Below are positions 54,326 to 64,000 of a stretch of 64,000 nucleotides of DNA, piece by piece. Under the pieces are notes generated by a model. That model did no database searches. It was not told where the DNA came from and saw nothing but the letters and a program-made list of their open reading frames with translations. The stretch's first letter is position 1, and each line of letters opens with the position of its first letter. Position numbers and translations under genes: made by a program. Origin of the DNA: Piezodorus guildinii (Eukaryota; Arthropoda; Insecta; Hemiptera; Pentatomidae); contig CM041298.1 in assembly GCA_023052935.1 (NCBI GenBank), positions 116,357,977 through 116,421,976 on the forward strand, written 5' to 3'.

Positions 54326-55004
54326 TTAAAAATGGAAATTCAAAAATATTTAAATGAAATTTATACATACTAATTTGGCTACAATATTATAAGAACAAAT
54401 AAAAAACATTTTTTTTAATGGTCGATTGCAACAAAGGTTCATTGAAACTAATACATAAAAAAAAAAAAAATTTTTTTGTTTAGTTTCCGTTTTATTGTTC
54501 TTCATAATGAGAAACTTAAAAATGAATGAAACAAGGAAATAATATTTTATCAATACGCCTGGTAACAACCTCGTGCTTGAATCCTATTAACGGTTTTATA
54601 TTGTTCAAAAATTATAATAGATTATCTTTGATAATCATTTTCATCTCGAGAAATGATTGATGAAACGGAACAAAAAAAAAGTTGACAATCCACGAAAATG
54701 ATTCAGCACTTGAACAAAACGCCATTTCACTAAGAACAAACACAGACGCCAGTAATGGGCGTATCTTTCGAGAGAAACTCAATTGTTTTGTGTAATTATT
54801 ATTTTCTTTTTTTTTTTTTTGTAGTGCTTCGAGTTTTGATTAGAAGCCTTTTAGACGGACTGTATGGAACCAACCATTAACTCACCCTTGAAACAATGCT
54901 ACGTTCAATAGCAACTAGAATTGCAATATCATCACCATTATCTCTTTTCTCTTTGTCATAGGGTATAATGGAATCTTGGATGATAATACCGTAGGCATTT
55001 TGGA
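54326..55004. other. No gene recognised
   Basis: No assignable coding or repeat sequence; homopolymer runs near 54458 and 54805. Confidence 0.5.
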
Positions 55005-55069
55005 AAACCCTATGCCCATAAATGGGTATACCTGGGATATTAGTTAAGGGCTATATAGACGTATAATAT

Positions 55070-56690
55070 GAACGACTTATGAACTGTTTTATAAGATTTA
55101 TTTTCGGAGCCCGTAGACGTGACCATATTTCTGGCTATTATAGCACCTTAAAATGGCTTCATCCTTATGTGCAACGGCAATATTTCCTTGGTTCTTACCT
55201 ATTCCAAACATTAAAAAGTAGAAAACCTTCTTACATAACTGAGCTTCCCACCCTCCGATCTGATATCCATTCGTTAAACACTAGAACCCAATCAATCAAT
55301 ATTTATACCCCATCAGATAAAACTGCATCCTTCACAAATCGTTTCTCGTTCGGTTCCTCATCCTTCTGCGATTCGCTGCCCATCTCTATTCGAAAAGCCA
55401 CCTCTCTTTCTTCTTTCAAATATCAACTCTTCCACTACCTACTCGCATCTCAATCTTCCGTTCCAATGGAAAATATAGGTATACATAGTATGAATTTGTA
55501 AAGATTATAAATATAATGAATATTTGATTTTTATATGTATAAATATTTTTTTCTTGCATAGATATTTTTTATTATTTTTTTTATAAATATTTTCTTTAAG
55601 TTAATAAATATTTAAGTTTTTGTAAATATTTAAAAGATAGGTTTTTCCGTGTAAGAGTAGGTTTTGAGTTCTTTAATATTAAACAAATAAAAGCAGGTGT
55701 ACCTCAAGCAGCGTTCTAGGTCCAACACTTTTTAATATATATTGCTCTGACATCCCACAGCATCCAGAAACACTTATAGCAACCTTTGCCGACGATTCAG
55801 CTATCCTGACATCCAACAAAGATGCCTCTAAGGCACTCCAAGAACATCTAGACGACATAGCTTGCTGGGAAAAAGCATGGAAAATCAAAATGAATCAATC
55901 AAAGAGCCTGTTCGCCACATTTTCTTTAAAACATAACTCCTGCCCCCAGGCCTTTTACGATAATATTCCAATGTCAGTTTCAGACACAGTACGTTATTTA
56001 GGACTTTACCTTGACAAACGACTAATTTGGGCATACCACCTCAAACGAAAAAGAAAAAAACTAAATCAACGATATGGACTTCATTCAAGATTACGAGATA
56101 AACATTCAAAATTATCATTGACGAACAAATTAACTATTTATAAAGTACTAATAATACCCATTTGGACTTATAGCATTGAGTTATGGGGAACAGTAAAAAA
56201 GTCAAACATCAAAATTATTCAATCATTTCAATCAAAATTACTTAGGAAAATTATAAATGCCCCTTTTTACTATCTAACGAGGCACTACATACTGACCTAG
56301 ACATTCCATTCGTCATTGCAACTGCCACTGATCGCTACAATAAATTTCATGACAGACTGACCCTAAATTCAAAACCCGCTGACTCAAAACCTATCAACTG
56401 CCACAAACCCAGATAATCCGCCAGAAGACAATCGAGGCGCTGGCCAAGAGACCTGAAATATTGAAAGTTATTAATTTTTTTTTTTATCTATCTTATGCAG
56501 TTTGTTACATCTTTTGTTAGCATATTTGCTTATTGCATAAGCAGATAGCAAATACAATTGTAATGCCAAAAACTTCTATGAATAAATAAATAAATTAAAT
56601 AAAAGTAACCAGATCATAAGGATTTATTTTTGTTCATTGTTCGTTATTCTAAGGGGACTTAATGCCAGAATAATTTTTTTTTTTTCATTT
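55070..56690 (+). mobile_element. CR1-like LINE, split by a J3 LINE
   Basis: 55079-55501 is open for 140 codons: RFIFGARRRDHISGYYSTLK, WLHPYVQRQYFL, FSFGSSSFCDSLPISIRK, SSFKYQLFHYLLASQ. This is the C-terminal region after the RT thumb in CR1/Jockey-superfamily LINEs. After the inserted J3 LINE the UTR resumes near 56603 and ends GGGGACTTAATGCCAGAATAA, matching the other two CR1-like copies. RT motifs are not present. Confidence 0.7.
55637..56602 (+). pseudogene. Jockey-clade LINE J3, RT C-terminal half, frameshifted
   Basis: RT begins FRVRVGFEFFNIKQIKAGVPQ, then a one-base deletion in the GVPQGSVLGP block shifts the frame. LGPTLFNIYCSDIP, TFADDSAIL (catalytic FADD) and WEKAWKIKMNQSK follow, then an open stretch 55890-56300 with VRYLGLYLDKRLIW and IPIWTYSIELWGTVKK. 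A second frameshift near 56280 precedes RRWPRDLKY. The tail is AATAAATAAATAAATTAAA. Clearly of the J1/J2 type but a separate family. Dead. Confidence 0.8.
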
Positions 56691-57157
56691 CAGTATAATA
56701 TAGTTACAGAGGGCAAGATTTTAGGAAAGTTAATATGCCATAAAATAATTTGTAAGTTAACAGAATGGTCTTATAAGCCTGTAAACTCGTGAACATATGT
56801 TTTTTGTGATGAGGGAATTTATGGGATTCAGTGTTAACATTATACAGTACCGAACCAGTTAAATTCTTCCATTCAGTACGCAAGATTTTAGAAACAGAGT
56901 TAATAAAAATTCGTATTTTTTGTTTAAATAAACGGAAAATTTTTATAAATTCAGAAACTGACATATTTATTAATTATTTTTACCCTACAGATATGAAATA
57001 ATTTGGTGTATGTTTTTCATTTCCGTCGATGATTAAATATAGTAATTAATATATCTTGTAAAATAAACATATTTTATTGCTAATTTCACTTTTCATTACG
57101 ATGAACTAAATCCCTCAAAGCGATAAATTCTTAATATCGATACGATTAATACTTAAC
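56691..57157. other. No gene recognised
   Basis: An 86-codon minus-strand frame (56704-56964) shows no recognised motif. Otherwise nothing. Confidence 0.45.
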
Positions 57158-57975
57158 AATTTTTTTAATTTTTTTTTAAACATAATTATTGATATTTACA
57201 ACTGTACAAAGATATACATCAAGTAAATGTTATGAAAATTAAGAAAATGACATGAAATAAATGTAGAGACTTTACCCATTGGCAGCACTCTAGGAAAATT
57301 TTAATATCTGCATTTGGTGTACCTCAAGGCAGTATTCTAGGACCCATCCTTTACACGGTTTATACAGCTGATATCCCATCCCATCCTAGCACTTTCCTTT
57401 CTACCTATGCTGATGACACTTGTGTGTTATCAGTCAAAAACGATCCAACTATTGCCTCCCAAACTCTTCAATCACACTTCAGATACCTTGAAGTATGGTA
57501 TCAGAATTAAAGAATAAAAATGAGTTACAATAAATCCCACCAAATCACCTTTACCCTTCGTCGTAAACCTATGGCATCCTGCCCAACATTATCCTTCAAT
57601 AACACTCCTCTTGTCCCGGTTGAACAGATCCGATAACTAGGACTGCACCTGGACAAACGTCTTACTTGGAACCCTCATACAAGACTGAAAAGGCAAGAAA
57701 CTGCCCGACGTTTTCGACTACTTCAACACTTACTGGACAAAGGCTCTAACCTTCCACTAAAGTACAAAAGGCTCATCTACATGACTATCATCAGACCGAT
57801 ATGAAGTTACGGAGTAGAGATTTTAGAGAGCTCTGATAAACCTTCAAATTCTTCTCTTATTCAATCTCTACAATCAAAAATCCTTCGAAAAATCCTCAAT
57901 GCTCCTTAGTTTGTCGCAAATAAACTCATCCATAAAGACCTTAACGTTCCCTATGTTGCTGACTTGGCGCGAACC
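57158..57975 (+). repeat. 818-bp tandem duplication, unit 1
   Basis: The sequence repeats at an offset of exactly 818 bases from 57158 to 57975. I see a single base difference (GCTCC at 57901 versus TCTCC at 58719). Confidence 0.95.
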
Positions 57976-58793
57976 AATTTTTTTAATTTTTTTTTAAACA
58001 TAATTATTGATATTTACAACTGTACAAAGATATACATCAAGTAAATGTTATGAAAATTAAGAAAATGACATGAAATAAATGTAGAGACTTTACCCATTGG
58101 CAGCACTCTAGGAAAATTTTAATATCTGCATTTGGTGTACCTCAAGGCAGTATTCTAGGACCCATCCTTTACACGGTTTATACAGCTGATATCCCATCCC
58201 ATCCTAGCACTTTCCTTTCTACCTATGCTGATGACACTTGTGTGTTATCAGTCAAAAACGATCCAACTATTGCCTCCCAAACTCTTCAATCACACTTCAG
58301 ATACCTTGAAGTATGGTATCAGAATTAAAGAATAAAAATGAGTTACAATAAATCCCACCAAATCACCTTTACCCTTCGTCGTAAACCTATGGCATCCTGC
58401 CCAACATTATCCTTCAATAACACTCCTCTTGTCCCGGTTGAACAGATCCGATAACTAGGACTGCACCTGGACAAACGTCTTACTTGGAACCCTCATACAA
58501 GACTGAAAAGGCAAGAAACTGCCCGACGTTTTCGACTACTTCAACACTTACTGGACAAAGGCTCTAACCTTCCACTAAAGTACAAAAGGCTCATCTACAT
58601 GACTATCATCAGACCGATATGAAGTTACGGAGTAGAGATTTTAGAGAGCTCTGATAAACCTTCAAATTCTTCTCTTATTCAATCTCTACAATCAAAAATC
58701 CTTCGAAAAATCCTCAATTCTCCTTAGTTTGTCGCAAATAAACTCATCCATAAAGACCTTAACGTTCCCTATGTTGCTGACTTGGCGCGAACC
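57976..58793 (+). repeat. 818-bp tandem duplication, unit 2
   Basis: Second unit. It ends at GGCGCGAACC and continues uninterrupted into the LINE C-terminus, whereas unit 1 stops at the same base and jumps back to the unit start. Confidence 0.95.
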
Positions 58794-59052
58794 AGGTACC
58801 ACTCCTTTCATGACAAACTCCATTCCCACCCTAATCCACTAGTTTCAATCCTTGTTTCCTCTACAATCCCCGATAATCCTCCGAGGCATCTGAAAAGAAG
58901 ATGGTCCCGAGACCTTCTAGTTTGATATAGTCTTTGGAGAGCTGCCAATGGGTAGTATCCCCACATGTGAATCCATGACATTTTTATCTTGTATCTCATT
59001 TACTACATGTATATCATTATACAGTTGTAAATAGCAATAAATCTATTAAATT

Positions 59053-59180
59053 ATCTGCATTTAAGCCCTGTCAGCCTATTTCAATCAGAACGGCCGATTT
59101 TAATGAAAACGTTGCTGTAACATCTTCAGCGTAGAGTTGTCTTAAATTAAAATATCCTAATGTCTTAAAACATTACGATA
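59053..59180 (+). repeat. AC12 interior fragment
   Basis: TCTGCATTTAAGCCCTGTCAG, CAATCAGAACGGCCGATTTT, AGAGTTGTCTTAAATTAAAA. Confidence 0.6.
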
Positions 59181-59886
59181 ACACGCTCCCCAGGAGTCGC
59201 GTAAAAAACACGAAAAGTTAGCTCATTGAAAATACATTTTATTTAATTCCCCCTTGGTTCTAGTAAAGATTTAAAAACAAGTTTGGTGTCAGAATTACCC
59301 TTTTTAAATCTGGATAATTAAAATTTTTAATTTGTATGCAAGGTAATAACTCTAAAAAAATAAGTAATCTTGTCAAAACAGCACTGTTAATAAGGTTTCA
59401 TTTAAACTGTTTCTTAGACTGGAAAAGAAGTTGCACCAATGTATCAAATATTTTCTAATATTATCATAAATAAAGCATATTTCCATCGATACTAATGTAT
59501 TCTTTAATATGTACTATCTTTAATAAATACTACAAAATGTTGCAAAGCAAACTTCAATAAAATCGTGGAAGCAGATAATTTTATACATTTACGTAGAGTT
59601 GAAATTCCCTTTTGCGAGAATTCTCGTAATATGTTGAATACCTTGAAGAGGAATCCGGAGAAAATGTTGTTTTTCCTTAGCTTGTTATTTTTTTTTTTTC
59701 TTGATATATCAGATTTCAAAATCTTTAGAATGTTTTAATTTATCATCTCAAAAAACAAGAGTACTGCAGTTCGATTAAATGCAAAACGTGTAAGATTATA
59801 TTCGGACATCAAATAACTTTTCAGTCTCATTGAATGTGAAGTTATTAATTTTTTTATTAATAAATATCGTGATTTGTTTAATTAAT

Positions 59887-59974
<88 letters not shown>

Positions 59975-60225
59975 AAGAGGGATATTTGAATTCATAATTT
60001 TATTACTTTATGATGCAAAAATTGGTATTTGTATGAAAAATAAAAATAATCTGCTGGTCACGACTAACCACAAAAAGTCATTATCAAGACTATATTTTTT
60101 TCTCGCTTTTATTTATAATTTTAATAATAATAGGTCAAACCTACATATTTTTTATTAACTTGCTTTTATTGAAAAGCTGAATCACTGAATCGAATATTAA
60201 TTATATTTTCATGGAAAATGAGAAA
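59181..60225. other. No gene; compound microsatellite
   Basis: Only a (TA)n(GA)n tract at 59888-59972 stands out (about 26 TA then 14 GA units). No coding or element sequence assigned. Confidence 0.6.
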
Positions 60226-60505
60226 GCGGCGTGGTCTAGTGGATATATCACTAATTTACTGTTTATTGTGCTCAGGTTCGACTTCCGACTGTGATAGAAT
60301 ATTATTTATTTAATATTTTATTTTAGCTGTGGGACCACCCTAGGGCGAAGACCCTCCTTGGGCTCAGCAAGCCTCTATAAATTGGGTATCCAAAAAGGTG
60401 AGGAAAAAACCTAGGGACTGAGTGTAATCTCAGCAGTTGCCTTAAAACAGAACGAATCTCTACATGTACTAGTCCCAAGACCCTTCATAAGTTCCAGAAA
60501 GTAAG
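60226..60505 (+). mobile_element. SINE-2, tRNA-derived, unrelated to SINE-1
   Basis: GGCGTGGTCTAGTGGATAT (A box) and GGTTCGACTTCC (B box) lie about 35 bases apart, like a tRNA gene, but with no foldable acceptor stem. A body with ACCACCCTAGGGCGAAGACC, TATAAATTGGGTATCC and TGTACTAGTCCCAAGACCC ends in GTTTGTTTTGTTTTTTT. Only one copy is seen in the window. Confidence 0.7.
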
Positions 60506-61130
60506 TTTGTTTGTTTTGTTTTTTTAATTGAAAATATATTTCCAATAACTACAGCTTTTACAAAATTATTTTATTTTTTAAAAAACTTAATACAATTATA
60601 TTAATTGTAAATTCTAAAAAATTTAATATTTTAACAGCCGGTAAAACTCTTTCAATTTATTTGAACCTAGCCGTCATATTGGTGAATGGTTTCTGTCAAA
60701 ACTCAGGCAAAGTGCAATTCCCGCTTTGGGACGAGGTTTAAAACCTTTTAGGACCTCATGCCAAAACTTTTTTATTTTTGGGACGGCCTGAAAAATTGTT
60801 GTTCCCTAAAGTAAAAATATGACCTTTGGTATTTCCTTTTATTCTTTTGTTTTTTACATTTATTTTTCATATCCACTAGAGAAAGATGATTCTGTAAATT
60901 AAGAGTCACATCAATCAAATGAAGAGTCATTTTTGTTATTTTTTTTTTTTTTTTATGTTTTTGTAAAATTTGACGAATATTTTCTTTGAAAAGCTCAGTC
61001 GATCCTAAAATATGGATCTCAACCTTTATACCCATTTACCGAAAATTTGATCCGGTTAGGGTACAGTTACGGCTGAATATCTGTAAAGTGGGTATCCGGA
61101 AATAGGTGGGAAGTTAATGGCACTTAAGAC
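60506..61130. other. No gene recognised
   Basis: AT-rich, A/T homopolymer runs, a short minus-strand frame (60772-61035) without motif. Confidence 0.5.
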
Positions 61131-61137
61131 GTCCTGG

Positions 61138-61370
61138 GTGTTCATTTACCATGTAGACGAATAGCAGTAAGCTATGGAGTGATGTAATGAATTATATATG
61201 AGAAAGTGTTTTTAAAAAAATATGTCTTGAGAATGGTAAACAACCCCGAAACGTTAATAGAGGATGTGAATGGTTATGAAATAAAATAAATAATTAACAA
61301 AAAGAAGCCAGATGTGCTCATTGAAGTGTTAATATTAAAAAACTTCCAGAAAAAAAAATTAAAAAAGAAA
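61138..61370 (+). repeat. Fold-back family B, single arm
   Basis: Loop part (CGAATAGCAGTAAGCTATGG) plus right-arm equivalent (GTCTTGAGAATGGTAAACAA, CCCCGAAACGTTAATAG) and AAACTTCCAGAAAAAAAAATT, colinear with 53335-53540. Confidence 0.65.
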
Positions 61371-61504
61371 AGTCCTATGTTTTATTTTCAAAACTTATTT
61401 ATTACTTAGCTGTTTAACCCATGCCTTAATTTCAGACTTTATTTTATTAATTTTTTTTTTCTAATCTTCATAAGAACAATTTTGTCTCATTTAAAATTGT
61501 GACT

Positions 61505-62312
61505 TTTACTTTCACTTACCTTTGAAATAAAATATAACGTAAGATGGAGAAAACCGATCGGAAAATTTTCGAATTTGTGTTTTTCCCAGAAAATACACGT
61601 TTTCAATGGCTCGAACCCTAATAAACAAGTGTCTGTATGTGGTCAGTCTAACTCGAAAACGTTAAGTATATAAAATTGAAAATTCATATTTTATTACAGT
61701 AACAGTAACTTTTATTACAAATCGCCTTAACGAAAGAGCTACTTAATACCATACATTTTGCATATTTTTTAAGATTTTCTCAAAAACTGCTGTAAGGATT
61801 AATTTAACGCTCTATATCATGTAAAATTAATAGCTTAATATTTTGTATGTTTTATTCTGATTGAAATAGTCTGATAGAGTTAAATACTGATATTTTAAAT
61901 AAATTTTTCTTCGAAGTATCATTAATTCGTTGATTCGAAAGAAATAACCTGAATTAAAGTGAACGGATTTAAATTCAAACTAAAGAAGAGAAAATCTACA
62001 TATTTTTTTTAGTTAATTATTATTTTTGAGCAAAGAAAAGTAAATAGATGTATAATAACGTTCGAAACCTAATGATTTTAGAAAAAAAATTATCTTATAC
62101 ACGAGCTGTAAAAGTTATAAGCGGATAAAAACTGATAAAACTAATGATTATTATTTCAGTTAATATGAATAGATTTTTTAATAAAACACTGTTCAAGCAA
62201 ATTCAATCTAATTAACATTATTAGTTTGACTCATTTATCTCTAACTGTATTTCGAAATTATTTACGTTTTAACAAACGGCGTTAAGTGAAAGAGTGTGTT
62301 GCGCACAGATTT
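61505..62312 (-). mobile_element. AC12-family element, diverged, nearly full length
   Basis: TTTTACTTTCACTTACCTTTG, CTTAATACCATACATTTTGC, ATAATAACGTTCGAAACC and TTAAGTGAAAGAGTGTGTTGCG. Many small deletions, so it is one of the older copies. Confidence 0.7.
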
Positions 62313-63246
62313 TACTATGCGTAATAATGTAATTTGTCATTGATGTGTATTTATGTAAATAACTAGAAAAACCAAAAACAAAATTTATTAGCCAGTATAT
62401 GAATCATATTTGAAAATTATTTTTATTGACGACAACAAATTAGTCAGACTAACTCAGTACATTACTAGATTGACACTCGATCAAGAATGACTGGAGTCCT
62501 CATGTGTTAAATTGGATAATTCAACCGTTTCATTTTACAAAACAATCCTAATAGCTAATATTAACGGAACTTTATATACATTACAATTGACTTGTATGTA
62601 AGATAAAAAAAAAAGTTTCATCGAGCCTAAAAATATCAAAAACTGGAGAGCTAAAAACGAACTACAAAACCTCGCTTATAAAAAGTCATATTTTTTTATA
62701 TTTAAAAATGCACACCAGAACAAAAAAAAAAACACTATTGTGCAGTGTTTCCTTCTTGGCCAAGAAAAACGAAACTGTTTATTGTTAAATTGCCTACGAT
62801 TTGTCTCGGATTTTTAAGTACTGCAATTTATTTCAGCCTTCGATTCTAATAATTAATTTAAAAGTAGAAAATTCTGCAGGGAATGATAATTTCACTAACC
62901 GGCTCCTAATAAGCAATACAACATTAATTTCAAGGATATATCGTATAACGCAAAATAACATTTTAATACTTAGTTTTTCTTAGAAAGGTTTGATTTTTTT
63001 TTGCGACAAGAAATATTCTGTTTATTTCATAAATTGTTGTTGTATAAAACTTGTCTGTGGCCAATTCTTACTTAGGCACGCCCAACATTTAAACATTCAA
63101 AAACGAACGTTAAAGAATCAGTGGAAGTTATCGATGCAATATTAAAATTAGGATCATTTGAGTTACTATTAATATATTATAAAGTATACATTTCAAAGCT
63201 ATTTAAGTACTTTTTCTTAAAATGTAAGACAAAGAAAAATTATCTA
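62313..63246. other. No gene recognised
   Basis: Nothing assignable. Confidence 0.5.
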
Positions 63247-63570
63247 TTGGGTTGTTTCACATGAAATGTCCGTTTTTATAGTTTCTGAAATACATGAAGG
63301 ATTTTGCAGGTCTCTGTTGTTTTCTTCCGAATGTTTACATATTTAAAGTAAACAGTTACTAATCATCTACCTTTGTATTATAAACATTAGCTTCCCAATC
63401 AAATATCCACTTTTTAATATACCACCAAATATGAACATGGAAACATGCAATTCTCGAGTAATATTTTTGTACGAGTTTAAACTCGGCCATTCAGCAGCTG
63501 AGACCGCTAGAAATATTTGCAAGGCGTTTGGGAAAGGGAGAGTTAATGAACGGACCATTCGCCGTTGGAT
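63247..63570 (+). pseudogene. mariner-like 5' end and transposase N-terminus
   Basis: The TIR TTGGGTTGTTTCACATGAAA follows TA (63245-63246). From about 63431 the frame reads MNMETCNSRVIFLYEFKLGH, SAAETARNICKAFGKGRVNE and RTIRRWM, the helix-turn-helix of mariner transposase, colinear with the 14.5-15.4-kb copy. At 63571 it is fused to a minus-strand LINE fragment, so the catalytic domain is missing. Confidence 0.88.
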
Positions 63571-63845
63571 GTTAAGGTCATTATAAATGAGTTGATTTGT
63601 AACAAAATAAGGGGCATTCAGGATTTTGCGAACGATTTTGGATTGTAAGGACTGGACGAGGGAAGAATTAGATAGTTTCGTAGAGCCCCAAAGTTCGATT
63701 CCATATGTCCAAATAGGTCTGATAATAGTGATGTAAATGAGTCTTTTGTAATATACTGGAAATTTTGAACGTTTGTCTTGTAAGTGTTGTAGTAATCGAT
63801 ATCTTCGAGCAGTTTCTTGTCGTTTCAGTCTTGTGTGAGGATCAT
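63571..63845 (-). mobile_element. Jockey-like LINE RT fragment
   Basis: Minus-strand RT thumb region of J1 type (GATTTTGGATTGTAAGGACT, AGAGCCCCAAAGTTCGATTC, TTTCTTGTCGTTTCAGTCTT), with stops. The 3' end of the LINE is missing; it starts abruptly at the mariner junction. Confidence 0.75.
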
Positions 63846-64000
63846 TTGATTTTAAATGTAAACTAATACAGAGAAAGTAACTGATAGTTGTTTGTTGTAC
63901 GCACTATGTTCTTCATAGGTTGTATTAACTGTAACAAAACATATTTTAAGCCGTCTGACGGATTGATACTATTCTCAAACCAGCTCAATGAATTAAAGAC

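Larger units (their letters stand above)
57158..59050 (+). mobile_element. J1 LINE, tandemly duplicated, with inverted 3' tail
   Basis: Each unit begins with a J1 3' end in minus orientation (57158-57290: poly(T), ACAACTGTACAAAGATATAC). From about 57307 J1 RT in plus orientation follows (FGVPQGSILGP, TYADDTCVLS) with shared stops, for example after YQN and in RPI-stop-SYGVEI. The second unit continues to the C-terminus and 3' end near 59050. Confidence 0.85.

Noticed and set aside
60226..60300. A possible tRNA gene
   Set aside because: A and B boxes are present but acceptor and anticodon stems do not form; the unit continues into a SINE-type body.

Overview
The window is AT-rich eukaryotic DNA with no convincing host gene. 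Everything identifiable is a transposable element, a fragment of one, a short tandem repeat or unassigned DNA. Jockey-type non-LTR retrotransposons, an R1/LOA-type LINE, mariner and tRNA-derived SINEs together suggest an arthropod, most likely an insect. That is inference from element content; the species cannot be read from the sequence.

Working family names used below: AC12 family = roughly 0.8-0.9 kb non-autonomous element, more than 20 copies, with ACTTTCACTTAC and its reverse complement near its two ends. J1, J2 and J3 = Jockey-like LINE families. Fold-back families A, B and C = inverted-repeat sequences carrying a short hairpin followed by GAAACG. SINE-1 and SINE-2 = tRNA-derived SINEs.

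Layout. 1-14 kb: AC12 copies in both orientations, SINE-1 copies, J1/J2 LINE pieces, an LTR element reduced to LTR - RNase H fragment - LTR (9954-10860), and a Transib-like element with V(D)J-RSS-like ends sitting in an AC12 copy (12074-12943). 14-19 kb: a LINE with a long intact ORF2 (RT plus RNase H), interrupted at its 5' side by a mariner. 19-34 kb: decayed LINEs, a Tc1-like fragment, fold-back family A, an RTE/CR1-type LINE tail, a SINE inserted in a LINE C-terminus, and a solo LTR with a TATA box in a palindrome. 34-38.4 kb: a Ty3/gypsy-type element with a 1037-codon open frame, inserted in a J1 LINE and lacking its 5' LTR and gag start. 38.7-41.1 kb: a 1.8-kb hAT-like element inside an AC12 copy. 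41-48 kb: LINE tails, an endonuclease-domain fragment of a kind known from Helentrons and some LINEs, a clean J1 insertion, and fold-back family C. 48-64 kb: a long-TIR MITE, further AC12 and SINE copies, fold-back family B, an exact 818-bp tandem duplication of a dead LINE, a second SINE family and a second mariner end.

The genes do not form a pathway; they are independent parasites. Target-site duplications and the order of nesting give a relative chronology. AC12 is the old substrate, and Transib-like, hAT-like, J1, J2 and R1-type elements landed later. The only long open frames are the R1/LOA-type ORF2, the gypsy polyprotein and the J1 RT fragment at 43.4-44.2 kb.
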